This document shows, piece by piece, positions 1-12,083 of a DNA stretch of 28,257 bases. The translations under genes were made by a program, and so were the position numbers. The notes under the pieces are model-generated. The model saw only the letters and a program-made list of their open reading frames with translations, made no database searches and had not been told where the DNA came from. This stretch comes from Haplomitrium mnioides. Lineage: Eukaryota > Marchantiophyta > Haplomitriopsida > Calobryales. Each line of letters begins with the position of its first letter. Position 1 is the stretch's first letter. The stretch covers positions 1 to 28,257 of the forward strand of contig JBNGIS010038956.1 in the NCBI GenBank assembly GCA_049999725.1. Direction: 5' to 3'.

Positions 1-772
1 TTGGTTTTATTGTTATTTATCAATGGCTGGAGTTTTCAAGGACAAGAAGAGGTTAGAATTTCAAGATTCACGCTTGCAAAAAAGTGTTACTTTTGATCGG
101 CAGCTAGAGATAGTTTCAAACCTTTGTTTTGTGGAGGTTAGCGATGGAATACCCAAAGAATCAAGTGTAATGGGAAGTATTTTGGGGAAAAAGATGGCAT
201 TTGTTGAGTTAGATAGCTCTACCTAAGAAGATCAAGCAACTGAACCCTATGATCATATAGGATCAGGGATTGAACCTTATGCGCGCATATGGTCAAGGAG
301 TGAACCCACTACGCCCATAGGATCCAAGGAGTGAACAACTTGCGCACAAATGATTGCAGAGGGAACCCAATGCTCACGTAGGATCCAAGACTCAACCTTT
401 TGCATGCACTGGATCATTGTTTCTGGTCAAGCATTCAAAATTGAATCTTTCTTTTGACTACTCCAACAGATCAACAAAAAGATGTTCAAGTGAGAATTTC
501 CATATTTTTGTGGACCTTTTCTGTCCTCATCAAATGAATAAAACAATGTTCAAGATCCAAATGTGATTGTCCAAAATACAAAAAGCATAGAATCTGTGGA
601 CGAATTCAATTTTGAAGATGATTCGTTGCCACTAATGACACCACTCAAACAACAAGTGATTTCTACTCAAGTTAGACATGTGAGTAAGATTAGAAGATCT
701 TTTTGATATCGAATTCTTTTTAAGGAATCTTTAGAAGACAACTTATGAAATGATTCTAGCAAAGAGTCTCAA
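1..772 (+). pseudogene. Transposase-like gene, copy A (5' fragment, decayed)
   Basis: An ATG at 23 opens a frame whose start (KKRLEFQDS, then KSVTFD, then GSILGKKMA) matches the start of copy B at 12901. Reading stops at a TAA near 224, but the frame stays recognisable beyond it through 10-residue units of the type GSRxEPxAHI (about 240-390). A further matching stretch around 435-540 contains KLNLSF and STKRC. The similarity to copy B runs on to the bases shared with 13630-13650 (aaatgattctagcaaagagt) and then ends abruptly at about 772, where the 120-bp satellite begins. The rest of the gene, including its Cys-rich part, is absent. The family assignment rests on the better-preserved copy B. 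It cannot make a full protein. The promoter lies outside the window. Confidence 0.7.
240..390 (+). repeat. 30-bp palindromic coding minisatellite, copy A
   Basis: About four to five units of roughly 30 bp, of the form ggatcaaggattgaaccctatgcg..., each holding an imperfect inverted repeat centred on gcgc or gcgcac. Thirty bases are ten codons, so the repeat stays in frame and encodes GSRxEPxAHI-type units. The same array lies in copies B and C. Confidence 0.7.
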
Positions 773-3700
773 GGGTATAAATGTGTTGTACATATTGTCA
801 GACATTTCCACACTATTGCTCCGCACATTTCAATGATAGTTTTGATTGTGTAGATGCTCCCAACACATCATTGCATGGTGCTAGACTACTCTTGGTATAC
901 AAATGTTGTACATATTGCAACACATTTGCATACTATTGCTCCACACATTTCAGTGATAGTTTTGATTGTGTCAATACTCCCAACACACCATTGTATGGTG
1001 CTAGACTACTTTTGGTATACATATGTTGTACAAATTGTCACACATTTCCATATTGTTGCTCCACACATTTCAATGATAGTTTTGAGTATGTAGCACATCA
1101 TTGCATGGTGCTACACTACTCTTGGTATACATATGTTGTACAACATGTCACACATTTCAATACTATTGCTACACACACTTCAATTATAGTCTTGACTGTG
1201 TAGATGCTTCCAACACATCATTGCATGGTGCTAGACTAATCTCGGTATGCATATGTTGTACATATTGTCACACATTTCCACAATATTTCTCCACACATTT
1301 AAGTGATACTTTTGATTGTCTAACTACTCTCAACACATCATTGCATGGTGCTAAACTACTTTTGGTATACATATGTTGCACATATTGTCACACAATACTA
1401 TTGCTCTAAACATTTCAGTGATAATTTTGGCTATGTAGATTCGCCCAACACATCATTGCATGGTGCTAGATTGCGCTTGGTTTACATATGTTGTACATAA
1501 TGTTACATATTTCCATACTGTTGCTCCACATATTTAAGTGATAGTTTTAACTGTATAGATGCTTCCAACACATCACTCAATGGTGCTAGACTACTCTTGG
1601 CATACATCTGTTGTACATATTGTCACACATTTCTATACTGTTGCTTCTTACATTTTAGTGATATTTTTGACTATGTAGATGCTCCCAACACATTATTGCA
1701 CGATGCTACACCACTTTTAGTGTACATATGTTGTACACATTGTAACACATTTCGAGACTATTTCTCCACACATTTAAGTGATATATTTTACAGTGTAGAT
1801 GCTCGCAACACATCATTGCATGGTGTTGGACTACTCTTGGTATACATATATTGTAGATATTGTGACACATTTCCATACTATTGCTCCAAAAAAATTCAAA
1901 AATAGTTCTAACTATTGTTCCACACATTTCAGTGATAGTTTTGACTATGTAGATGCTCCCAACACATCATTCCATGGTGCTAAACTACTTTGGCATACAT
2001 ATGTTGTGCATATTGTCACACATTTCCATACTATTTCTCCATACAATTAAGTGATAGTTTTGACTCGGTAGATTCTCCCAACATATCATTGCATAGTGCT
2101 CGACTAGTGTTGGTGTACAAATGTTTTAGATATTGTCACATATTTCCATACTATTGCTCTACACATTTCAGTTATAGTTTTAACTATGTATATGCTTCTA
2201 TCACATCATTGCATGGTCCTAGACTACTCTTGGTATATATATGTTGTACATATTGCCACACATTTCCAAACTGTTGCTCCGCACATTTTGCTAATAGCTT
2301 TGACTATGTACATGCTGTCAACACATCATTGCATGGTGCTAGATTACTCTTGGTATACATATGTTGTGCATTTTGTCACACATTTCCATGCTACTGCTCC
2401 ACATATTCTAGTGATAGTTTCAAGTATGTAGATGCTCCCAACACATCATTGCATACTGCTAGACTCCTCTTGGTAAACATATGTTGTACGTATTGTCACA
2501 CATTTAAATATTGTTGCTCCACACATTTTAGTTATAGTTTTGACTGTGTAGATGCTCTCTACAAATCATTGCATGATGCTAGACTACTCTTGGTATATAT
2601 ATAATGTGTATATTGTCAGACATTTCCAAACTATTGCTCCGTGCATTTTGCGGCTGTGTAGATGCTCTCAACACATCATTGCATAGTGTTAGACTACTCT
2701 TGGTATACATTTGTTGTAAATATTGTCACACATTTCTATACTATTTCTTCACATATTTGAGTGACTGTTAGGAACTTGTAGATGCTCCAAGCACATCACT
2801 GCATGGTGCTAGACTACTCTTGATATACATATGTTGTACATATTGTCACACATTCCGATAGTTTTACTCAACACATTTTCAAATTGTATTTACTATGTAG
2901 ATGCTCCCAACACATCATTCCATTCTACTAGACTACTTTTGGTATACATGTGTTGTACATATTGTCACACATTTCATACTATTGCTCCAAACATTTCAAT
3001 GATAGTTTTCATTGTGTAGATACTTCCAACACATCATTCAATGGTGCTAGACTATTTATAATATACATATGTTGTACATATTGTCACACATTTCCATACT
3101 ATTGCTCCACATATTTCAGTGATGGTTTTGAGTGTGCAGATGCTCCCAACACATCATTGCATAGTTCTAAACTAATCTTGGTATACATATGTTGTACACT
3201 TTGTCACACATTGCAAAACTATTGCTCCACACAATTCAATCATAGTCATTGCAAAACTATCGCTCCACACAATTCAATCATAGTTTTGACTGTGTAGATG
3301 CTCCCAAGACATCACTACATGGTGCTATACTACACTTGGTATACATATGTTTGTCACACATTTCTATACTATTGCTCCACAAATTTTAGTGACAGTTTTG
3401 ACTATGTAGATGCTCCTAAGACATTATTGCATGGTGCTAGACTACTTTTGGTATATATATATGTTGTAGATATTGTCACACATTTCCACATTATTGCTGC
3501 AAAAATTTCAGTGATAATTTTGACTGTGTAGATGCTCCTAACACATCATTGCATGGTGCTAGACTACTTCTGGTATACATATGTTGTAGATATTGTCACA
3601 CATTTCCACATTATTGCTGCAAAAATTTCAATGATAATTTTGATTGTGTAGATGCTCCTACCACATCATTGCATAGAACTAGACTACTCTTGGTATACAT

Positions 3701-6700
3701 GTGTTGTTCATATTGTCACACATTTCCATGCTTTTGCTCCACATATTTTAGTGATAGTTTAAAGTGTGTAGATGCTCCCAACACATCATTACATTGTGCT
3801 AGACTACTCTCGGTATACATATGTTGTGCATATTGTCACACATTTCTATAATGTTGCTCCATACACTTAAGTGATAGTTTTCATTGTGTAGATACTCCCA
3901 ACACACCATTGCATGATGCTAGACTACTATTTGAATACATATGTTGTACATATTGTCACACCTTCTCATACTATTGTCCACACATTTCAGTGATAGTTTT
4001 GAGTTTGTAGATGCTCCCAACACATCATTTCATTGTGGTAGACTATTTTTGGTATACATATATTGTACATATTGTCACACATTTCAAAACCATTGCTCCA
4101 CACATTTGTGCTATTTTTTTGACTGTGTAAATGCTCCCAAAACATCATTGTAAGATGCAAGAATACTCTTGGTACGCATATGTTGTATATATTGTCACAC
4201 ATTTCCATACTATCGCTCCACACCCTTCCGTAATAGTTTTGACTATGTAGATGCTCTCAACACATCATTGCATGGTGCTAGACTACTCTTGGTATACAAA
4301 TGTTGTACATTTTGTCACACATTTCAATGATACTGCTCCACATATTTCAGTGATAGTTTTAAGTGTGTAGATACTCTCAACATATCATTGCATGGTGCTA
4401 GACTCCTCTTGGCATACATATGTTGTACGTATTGTCACACATTTCAATACTCTTGCTCCACACATTGCAGTTATAGTTTTGACTATGTAGATTTTGTCTA
4501 TGAATCATTGCATGGTGCTAGACTACTCTTGGTATACATATGTTGTACATATTGTCACACATTTCCAAACTATTTCTCCACACATTTCAGTGATCATTTT
4601 GACTGTATAGATGCTTTCAACACATCACTGCATGGTGCTAGACTACTATTGGCATACATATGTTGTACATATTGCCATACATTTTCATACTATTGCTCCA
4701 CACATTTTAGTGATAGTTTGGATTGTATAGATGACCCTAATACATGATTGCATGGTGCTAGACTACTCTTCATAAACATATGTTGTACATATTGTCACAC
4801 ATTTCCACACTTTTTCTCCACACCTTTTAGTGATAGTTTTTATTGGGTAGATGCTCCCAACACATCATTAAATTATGCTAGACTACTTTTGGTAGATGTA
4901 TGCTGCACATATTGTCACACATTTCTACACTAATGCTCCACACATTTTAGTGATAGTTTTGAGTGTGTGGATGCTCTCAACACATCATCTCATGGTGCTA
5001 GACTGCTCTTGGTATACACATGTTGTACATAATGTCACACAATTGCTCCACATATTTGAGTGATAAATTTTCATATGTAGATTCTCTCAACACATCATTG
5101 CATGGTGCTAGACTACTCTTGGTGTACATATGTTGTACATATTATCACACATTTTCATACTATTGCTCCACACATTTCAGTGATAGTTTTGACTATAGAT
5201 GCTTCCAACACATCAATCAATGGTGTTAGACTACTGTTGGCATACATGTGTTGTACATGCATCAATCAATGGTGCTAGACTACTGTTGGCATACATATGT
5301 TGTACATGTTGTCACACATTTCTATGCTATTTCTCCACATATTTTAGTGATAATTTTGACTATGTAGAGCTCCCAACACATTATTGTATGGTGCTATACT
5401 ACTTTTGGTATATATATGTTGTACATATTGTCACACATTTCTATACTATTTCTCCCCATATTTTAGTGGTAATTTTGACTATATAGAGCTCCCAACACAT
5501 TACTGTATGGTTCTATACTACTTTTGGTATATATATGTTGTACATATTGTCACACACTTCCATACTATTGCTCCACATATTTAACTGACATTCTTTAATG
5601 TGTAGATGCTCGCAACACATGATTGCATGGTGCTAGACTACTCTTCATACACATATGTTGTACATATTGGCACACATTTATCCACTATTGCTCCATATAT
5701 TTCAGTGATAGTTTTGAGTGTGTGGACGCTCCCAACGTATCATTGCATGGTGCTAGAATATTGTTGGTATGCATATGCTGTACATATTGTCCAACATTTC
5801 TATATTGTTGCTCCACACATTTCAGTGATAGTTTTGAGTGTGTAGATGCTCATAGCACATCATTGCATGGTGCTAGACTACTCTTGGTATAGACATGTTG
5901 TACACATTGTCACACATTTCTATACTACTGCTCCACACATTTTATTGATAGTTTTAACTGTATAGATGCTACCAACAAATCATTCCATGGTCTTAAACTA
6001 CTTTTTTATACATATGTTGTGCACATTCTCATACATTTCTATACTTAGTCTATTGCTCCACATATTTCAGTGATAGTTTTGACTAGGCAGATCCTCCGAA
6101 CACATCATTGCATGGTGCTAGACTACTCTTGGTGAACATATGATGTACATATTGTCACACATTTCAGTGATAGTTTTGACTATGAAGATGCTCCCAACAC
6201 ATCATTGCATGATGCTAGACTACTCTTGGTACACATATGTTGCGCATATTGTCAAACATTTCTATTTCATTTCTCCACACATTTTAGTGTTAGTTTTCAT
6301 TGTGTAGACGCTCCCAACACATCATTGCATGGTGTTACACTACTCTTGGTATAAATATGTTGTACATATTGCTACACATTTCTATACTATTCCTGCACAA
6401 ATTTTAGTGATAGTTTTGATTGTGTTGATGCTCCCAACACATCATTTGCATGGTGCTACTCTACTCTTTGTATACATATGTTGTACATATTGTTACACAT
6501 TTCCATTCTATCGCTCCAAACATGTCATTGATAGTTTTGACTATGTAGATGCTCCCATAGCATCATTGCATGGTGCTACACTACTATTGGCATACATATG
6601 TTGTAGATATTGTCACAAATTTCTATGTTGTTGCTCTACAAATTTCAATAATAAATTTGACTATGTAGATACTCCCAAGACATCATTGCATGGCGCTAGA

Positions 6701-7513
6701 CTAATCTTGGTATACATGTGTTAAGCATATTGTCACATATTTCCAAACTATTGCTCCATATATTTCAATGATAGTTTTAATTATAAAGATGCTCCCTGCA
6801 CCTCATTGCATGGTGCTAGACTACTCTTGGTATACACATGTTGTGCATCTTGTCAGACATTTCCATATTATTGCTCTATGTATTTCAGTGATAATTTTGA
6901 GTGTGTAGTTTCTCCCAACACATCATTGCATGGTTCTAGAATACTCTTGGTATGCACATATTGTACATATTGTCATATATTTCAGTGATAGTTTTGAGTG
7001 TGTGGATGCTTCCAACACACAATTGCATGGTGCTACACTACTCTTGGTATACATATGTTGTACATATTTTCAAACATTTTTATACTATTGCACCGCACAT
7101 TTTAGTGATAGTTTTGACTATGTAGATGCTCCACGCACATCATTGCATGGTGCTATACTACTGTTGATATACATTTGTTGTACATATTGTCACACATTTC
7201 CATACAATTTCTCCACACATTTCAACGATAGTTTTGACTGTATGGATGCTCTGGATGCTCCCAACACATCATTGCATGGTGCTATAGTACTCTTGGTATA
7301 CACATGATGTACATATTGTCACACATTTCCATGTTATTGCTCCATACATTTCATCGTTAGTTTTGACTGTGTAGATGCTTCCAAGACATCATTACTTGTA
7401 CTAGACTACTCTTGGTATATACATATTGTACATCTTGTTACACATTTCCATACTATTGCTCCACACATTTCAACGACCATTTTGACTATGTAAATGCTCC
7501 CACCACATCATTG
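773..7513. repeat. 120-bp tandem satellite array, about 56 copies
   Basis: The block is built from one 120-bp unit starting around ggtatacatatgttgtacat and running through attgtcacacatttcc, attgctccacacatttcag, agttttgactgtgtagatgc and cccaacacatcattgcatgg to ctagactactcttgg. Dividing 6.7 kb by 120 gives about 56 units, with a few 6-12 bp or larger indels. Units are clearly diverged from one another (substitutions at many positions), so this is an old array rather than a recent expansion. Because 120 is a multiple of three and the consensus is open in one frame (40 residues, including YCSTHFSDSFDCVDAPNTS and LHGARLLLVYICCTYCHTF), chance ORFs of 60-204 codons occur throughout. The longest is 1990-2604, covering five units. 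Stops recur in all frames across the array and no gene start or domain is visible, so I call it non-coding. Its left edge abuts copy A exactly. Confidence 0.95.
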
Positions 7514-8349
7514 TATAAACAACTGCTACTTTGAACCATGAACTGCTATAGGGTTCTTGTTTCATTTTTCACTCTCAGAGACCAATTTTGTAATTTAGGC
7601 ATCAAAAATCATGATTTTCACACTAGCAATATTCGTTAATAAAAAAAATGTAGTTCTACATATCAAAATAGCTTACTTTGAGTGCATATTGTATTAAAAA
7701 TAAATTTTCTTATAAGTATTTTAACAATATCACAATTATAATTTCATCTTACAAAAGCATGAGCATCAACAAACAAAAAATATAGAAAATTTTATATGAC
7801 ATTTGTTTCAAAACAAACAATGATATCTATAGTTTGAAAATTTGATTAAAACATTCAAAATTTATACAAATTTTTTTTGAAAAAGAACCTTAAAGTGTTG
7901 GCGTAAGAGGATTGTTGAAGCAAATATGTGAAAAGATTGTTGAAGCCTATGTGCGCATGGACAATTGAGGCCCAAGTGTAGACATGCTTTGTTTGAAAGA
8001 TACTTGCACGCAAGGACAACTATAGCTAAATGGAGCTTGAATAACTAAAGCGATCTAAGATTGTTGAGTAATTGGAAGCAAGGAATGCAGAAGGTCGTCT
8101 AAGAATAAACAAAAAATGAAAAAAAAGAAAGTGAACTTCCATACCAGCATAGACTTCTTTGCTAATTTTCAAAAAAACCAAATTGTTTTGCTCAAAAACC
8201 ATTTTGCGCACCAAATTGAATCATGATGAAAAGTATTAAAATGGATTGGAAGTGCAACAAGATTGAAACTTTAACAAATAAAACTTTGTAAAAAAAATAC
8301 CTTATTAATAAAAAAATTCCTCAACTAGATGCTATGGCTCTATCCTCTT
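7514..8349. other. AT-rich spacer, no gene recognised
   Basis: After the last satellite unit (about 7513) the sequence becomes unique and strongly AT-rich, with many A and T runs. I see no sustained coding frame, tRNA or clear terminal repeat. It lies downstream of the methyltransferase pseudogene on the - strand, so it may hold its 3' untranslated region and the end of its host transposon, but I could not place a boundary. Confidence 0.6.
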
Positions 8350-8836
8350 CTATTCTAGAGAGTCCTGTTGAGACTTTCTCTTCCCAGAGATGGCAATAAA
8401 ATCACCAATAGCACCTGCAGTACCAAGAGGAATACGTTCCTTGTGGTATGCATACATTATTTGTGACTTTGTCATGCCGGATGGCAAGGAAGCCATAATC
8501 AAAACTCTCTAAGGAATGTAGATAGACTAACGTCTATCATGTTCCACATCGATGTAGTTTTGTATTAGCTTTAAAGCATAGACAAGGCCTTTGCTGGACC
8601 TAGAGCAAAGATCTAAGATCCAATCTTGTTGTGTTGACAAATGGTCAATAAAAATTTTGTAAAGAGCCTGCGGCTTTTGATAATTATTCACAGGAGTATC
8701 ATCTCTTGGATGTTTTAGTTTGGCCAAAATTGCAAAACAACTAAAAACATTGCACATTATTTGCTGAGGTAGACCACTTGTATCGTGGGTGTGTGCAATT
8801 CTCAGGCCACCAGAATGATGAATGTTGCTTTTGTCT
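8350..8836 (-). pseudogene. Methyltransferase gene exon 4 (motifs X and I)
   Basis: The acceptor TTTTTCTTATTATAG at 8839-8837 precedes a phase-2 join to exon 3. The frame reads KSNIHHSGGLRIAHTHDTSG, then QKPQALYKIFIDHLS, the usual motif X of beta-class methyltransferases (KP..L...LI...S). DWILDLCSRSSKGLVYAL follows, the position of the SAM-binding motif I (VLDPFxGxG), and then NYIDVEHDRR. The two glycines of the loop read Arg (AGG) and Ser (AGC), each one G-to-A change from Gly. After a TAG at 8529-8527 the frame continues with MASLPSGMTKSQIMYAYHKE and AGAIGDFIAISGKRKSQQ to a TAG at 8352-8350. The intron between exons 3 and 4 is 97 bp (8933-8837). Confidence 0.72.
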
Positions 8837-8933
8837 CTATAATAAGAAAAACAAACAAATCAAATACTGTAAACAAAGTATAGGAAAACTAAACAAGATA
8901 AACTAAAAAACCAAAAATCAAAGAAGAACTTAC

Positions 8934-9490
8934 GAGATGCCATGGTTGATGGTATAACAAACTTTCGAAAGGGCATACTCGATGATGACAAATTTTTGCG
9001 ACAAATTTATAGTTACAAATGACCAAAAATATGATGTCATGATTGTCGCAAAAGATAAAACAATGCCAAAAATATTATCTTTGGAAAAAGATTCTGAATC
9101 GTCATGCTTGCATTACTTAAGGTTGCAACCATAAGAAATATCCACAATCGCCAAAGCGAAACACCTAGGTTTCACAAATCCCTTCAACTGACGAGCATTG
9201 GCCTCTCCATGGACTTGGCAATATGCCACGTTGAGACCATCAACATAAGACAATAAGTCTTTTTCCTTGTCTCTCACAACTCCATCAGTTGGAAATGATG
9301 CAACATCATTTTACTGTCTTGAATTCCACTCTCTAGCTTTTTAGCAATGAAGCAAAAAAACAAGAGGGTAGGAAACAAGTGTTGGAGCCTGGTCTTGATC
9401 TTCTAAAGCTTCTTCAACCCTCGATCTTTTTCACCCTTTGGTAGTTGCCATCAATTTTTTTGCAAGCTAGTGTTTGAACATTTTATCCCC
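8934..9490 (-). pseudogene. Methyltransferase gene exon 3 (catalytic motif IV region)
   Basis: One frame runs from the acceptor at 9490 to the donor CTC|GTAAGT at 8934/8933 through about six stops, several being TAG, TAA or TGA where CAG, CAA or CGA fit. Recognisable stretches are KRSRVEEALEDQDQAPTLVS, DGVVRDKEKDLLSYVDGLNV and GEANARQLKGFVKPRCFALA. Next comes IVDISYGCNL, which sits where amino-methyltransferases carry the catalytic DPPYG motif IV; here the two prolines are replaced (DISYG). Downstream, FVIIEYALSKVCYTINHGIS resembles the region after motif IV. The exon ends in phase 2, matching exon 4. Confidence 0.65.
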
Positions 9491-10142
9491 CTACACACAA
9501 CAAATACGGAAAAAAATAATAAGAGGAGACAAAAAAGAAATTTAAGACTATAGAGAGAAAGACAATTTGAACAAAGATCTTGGACTCCAAACTAAGATGG
9601 ACATTGAATTCCATGCTTGTAGGGACAATGAAGTTCATGCACAAAAGGAATTCAAAGTCCATGCGTGCATGGACTTCACAGTTCTTGCGCGCAAGGAATT
9701 GATAGTCCAAGTTTGCTTGGACTTCACAGTCCATGCGCACATAGACTTAACAGTAAAGGCTTGCTTGGACTTCACAATCCAAGCGTCAGGACTTAATATT
9801 CTAGGCGAGCATGGACATAACATTCCATGCAAGCTTGTACTTCAAAGGCAAGCCGTACCTAGACGTTGAAGTCCACGAGTGCCAAGAACTAGAAGTCCAT
9901 AGATGCCTGGACTTCCAAGCCAAGTGCACTTGGGCTATTAAGTCCAAGTAGGCAAGGACTATGAAGTTTATGCGCACATGGACTGTGAAATCAAGGCATG
10001 TAGAGACTGTGAAGTCTATGCACGCATGGACTTCACAACCCTTGCACGAAGAAACTCAAAACCTATTTTATTATAACCAAAGACAACTTAGCGTAAATTC
10101 ACCGCAACTCCAAAGAAATGAATGTACAGTGAAAAAACAAAC
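9491..10142 (-). other. Intron 2 of the methyltransferase gene
   Basis: About 650 bp between the last coding-like codons of exon 2 and the acceptor TTGTTGTGTGTAG|GGGGATAAAATG at 9490. It is largely occupied by a second 24-bp palindromic minisatellite. The donor is tentative because the phases do not match cleanly. Confidence 0.5.
9567..10065. repeat. 24-bp palindromic minisatellite in intron 2
   Basis: About 20 units of 24 bp, best preserved at 9657-9780, where successive units read gtccatgcgtgcatggac ttcaca, gttcttgcgcgcaagga, gtccaagtttgcttggac and gtccatgcgcacatagac. The arms change together (ccat/atgg, ttctt/aagga, ccaag/cttgg). Twenty-four bases are eight codons, so spurious ORFs with 8-residue repeats run on both strands. 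Confidence 0.9.
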
Positions 10143-11540
10143 TTGAAACTAGTATAGAATGCAGCCATCTTAGACTCCTTCATGTAGAGAGGGTTCTCCT
10201 CTCTTGCTTCCTCCCAACTGCTGTAGTGAACTTCAAAACAAAAACTTTTCACCATCACTACCAAAACATTTTGTCTCCCTGCCTCTTGAGACATTTCATC
10301 CATTGAAAGCTCTCCAGCTTCCACGTGTTTCAAAACTTAAATTTTCACTTTGTCAGGAAGATCCTAAAATGACCTCCAAGGTGTCCACTTAATGTCCTCC
10401 ATTCTGAGAGATCATTTGGCCTTTGGCTTCTGACCCTTCACATTATTTTTCTCCCACATTAAAAATATACTCTGTTGTAGATCCTAGAGCTCACCACTTT
10501 GAAATACAAGCTAGAACCAATTGTCTTGAGAAGTGATTGTCTTCTCAAGTGTGGACTTGGGCTTGATCTCCAAGGTTTCCAACACCAATTCTCTTTTCAA
10601 TTTCTGGGATGACACCATCCCACTCTTCCACAAACCTTTGATGCCAATATTTGACCTTCTGAATTGAGGTCATTTCCAACCTATACCTCAGATCGTAGTT
10701 GTCATTAGTTGCAAAAATACGGGCCTCTGTTGGTGTAAGGCCCACGTACACATAGCAATTGTAGAGCAAAAGCGTTGGATTCTTTGCTCCATATTTTGTG
10801 ATCAAAAGATGCCTTGCTGCAGCACTGTGATTGCCCTCTGCAATCTCATAACGATACTTGTTAGGGTTGCTAATATCAAACTCTGACTTGTCCTTCAACC
10901 CACACTTTGGGTCAACAACAACAATAAAAAAAAAACTATGCGCATATTTATTTGTGAGCATTCTCTATGCCAGAAGCTCAACAAAATCTTCATTTAGCCT
11001 TCTAATCTGGAAAGGCCTCCAATTGTCCAATCCAAGTTTCGGCAAATTCAAGTCCTCGAGCCTAATAGTAATTGTTTCTTCACAAACTCTACATCGCTGG
11101 ATTAGAGACTCCTTGATTTTGTTTTTCCTTTTTACTCTTGATGTTGGAGCCCGAATTGGCTCCGACTCTGTTTCTTGCCCCAAGCTACTTGGTGTTGAAG
11201 ACAAAGGGGCAGCAAAAGACAACCTTGCTAGAGATTTGCAGGGGACTGTTCCTCCTCAATAATTGGTATTTGAACATGCTTTTTCTTTTGGACCGCCTAT
11301 TTCTTCTTTTTGGTAGCCTCAGGTAGCTCCACCTCTTTTCTCTTATTTTTTTTTTGGTGTAGAAGTGTTTGCAGTGTGAATTGAAAATGTAGCCGCACTC
11401 GAATGCGGCACTAGCTATTGAATATTTACGCCCTACTTGGGCTTCAAAATTTTGATGTGGATGGCCAACTTTATGAAATCATGTTCGACGCACTTTGCGT
11501 CTTTGTAGGAATTAACAAAATCCGCTAGAAATTGAGTAAA
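10143..11540 (-). pseudogene. Methyltransferase gene exon 2 (linker and ParB-like domain)
   Basis: The exon starts FTQFLADFVNSYKDAKCVEH and passes through a basic/acidic linker (KRKEVELPEATKKKK, then KKKHVQIPIIEEEQSP). It then reads IRLEDLNLPKLGLDNWRPFQ, YEIAEGNHSAAARHL, CYVYVGLTPTEARIFATNDN and TSIQKVKYWHQRFVEEW. The GNHxxAA loop followed by a GLTxxEA helix is the ParB/sulfiredoxin-fold signature, as in bacterial ParB-methyltransferase fusions. A single TAG at 10967-10965 separates the two halves of this domain in the same frame. After a frameshift near 10585, coding resumes through ETLEIKPKSTLEKTITSQDN to VLKHVEAGELSMDEMSQEA and NPLYMKESKMAAFYTSF. The donor is uncertain: AA|GTTTGT at 10142 fits poorly in phase with exon 3. 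Confidence 0.7.
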
Positions 11541-12083
11541 CTTAAAAAAAAAAAAAACGATTGAGCACAAGTACAAGTGTTCAGAGCAAGAAAAAAGACA
11601 ATGCAATTAATGCACATATGGATTCCAAGGTCAATGCATGCATGGACTCCAAGGTCCATGCTCCATAGACTCCAAGAACCATGCTCCATGGACTCCAAGA
11701 ACCATGCGGGCATGGACTAGGGACTCCATGCGCGCATTGAGTCCAAGGTCCACTCGTGCAAGGACTCCATGGTCTATGCGCACATGGATATGAGAGTCCA
11801 CTCCCACAAGGACCTGGAAGTCCATGCGCTCATGAACTTCCAGTTCCAAACGCATAAGAACTAGGGAGTCCTTGCGAGAGTGGACCTAGAACTCCATACG
11901 CGTATGGAGTCTCGGAGTCCATGTACGCATGGACTTGAGAGTCCTTGCGTTCAAGGACCCGGGAGACCATGTGCACAAGGACAAAGGAGACCATGCCTCG
12001 AGCCGGGAGTCCATACGCGCATGGACCTGGAAGTTTTGAGTCAGTAAGAAAAAAACAAATGAAAAAGGGTTTTAAAATTTTAC
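11541..12083 (-). other. Intron 1 of the methyltransferase gene
   Basis: A 543-bp intron with donor AAG|GTAAAA and an acceptor after a run of 14 T's (TTTTTTAAG|TTTACTC). Both flanking exons are in phase 0 in the same frame. Most of the intron is the 24-bp palindromic minisatellite. Confidence 0.65.
11606..12034. repeat. 24-bp palindromic minisatellite in intron 1
   Basis: About 18 units of roughly 24 bp, consensus agtccatgcgcgcatggact plus a short spacer. Each unit holds an inverted repeat of 14-18 bp. Units include tccatacgcgtatgga, tccatgtacgcatgga and tccttgcgttcaagga, in which both arms differ together from the consensus while pairing is kept. Others are imperfect, for example tccactcgtgcaagga. 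Confidence 0.9.

Noticed and set aside
1990-2604. 204-codon ORF read as a Cys-rich repeat protein
   Set aside because: It is five units of the 120-bp satellite read in its open frame. Neighbouring units carry stops and there is no start context or domain.
773-7513. CRISPR-like array
   Set aside because: The 120-bp units are contiguous with no unique spacers, and the context is a plant nuclear genome.
9483-10146. ORFs with 8-residue repeats on both strands
   Set aside because: They arise because the 24-bp palindromic repeat is a multiple of three and lies inside intron 2.
11525-11855. - strand ORFs in intron 1
   Set aside because: Same artefact of the 24-bp repeat between good splice signals.
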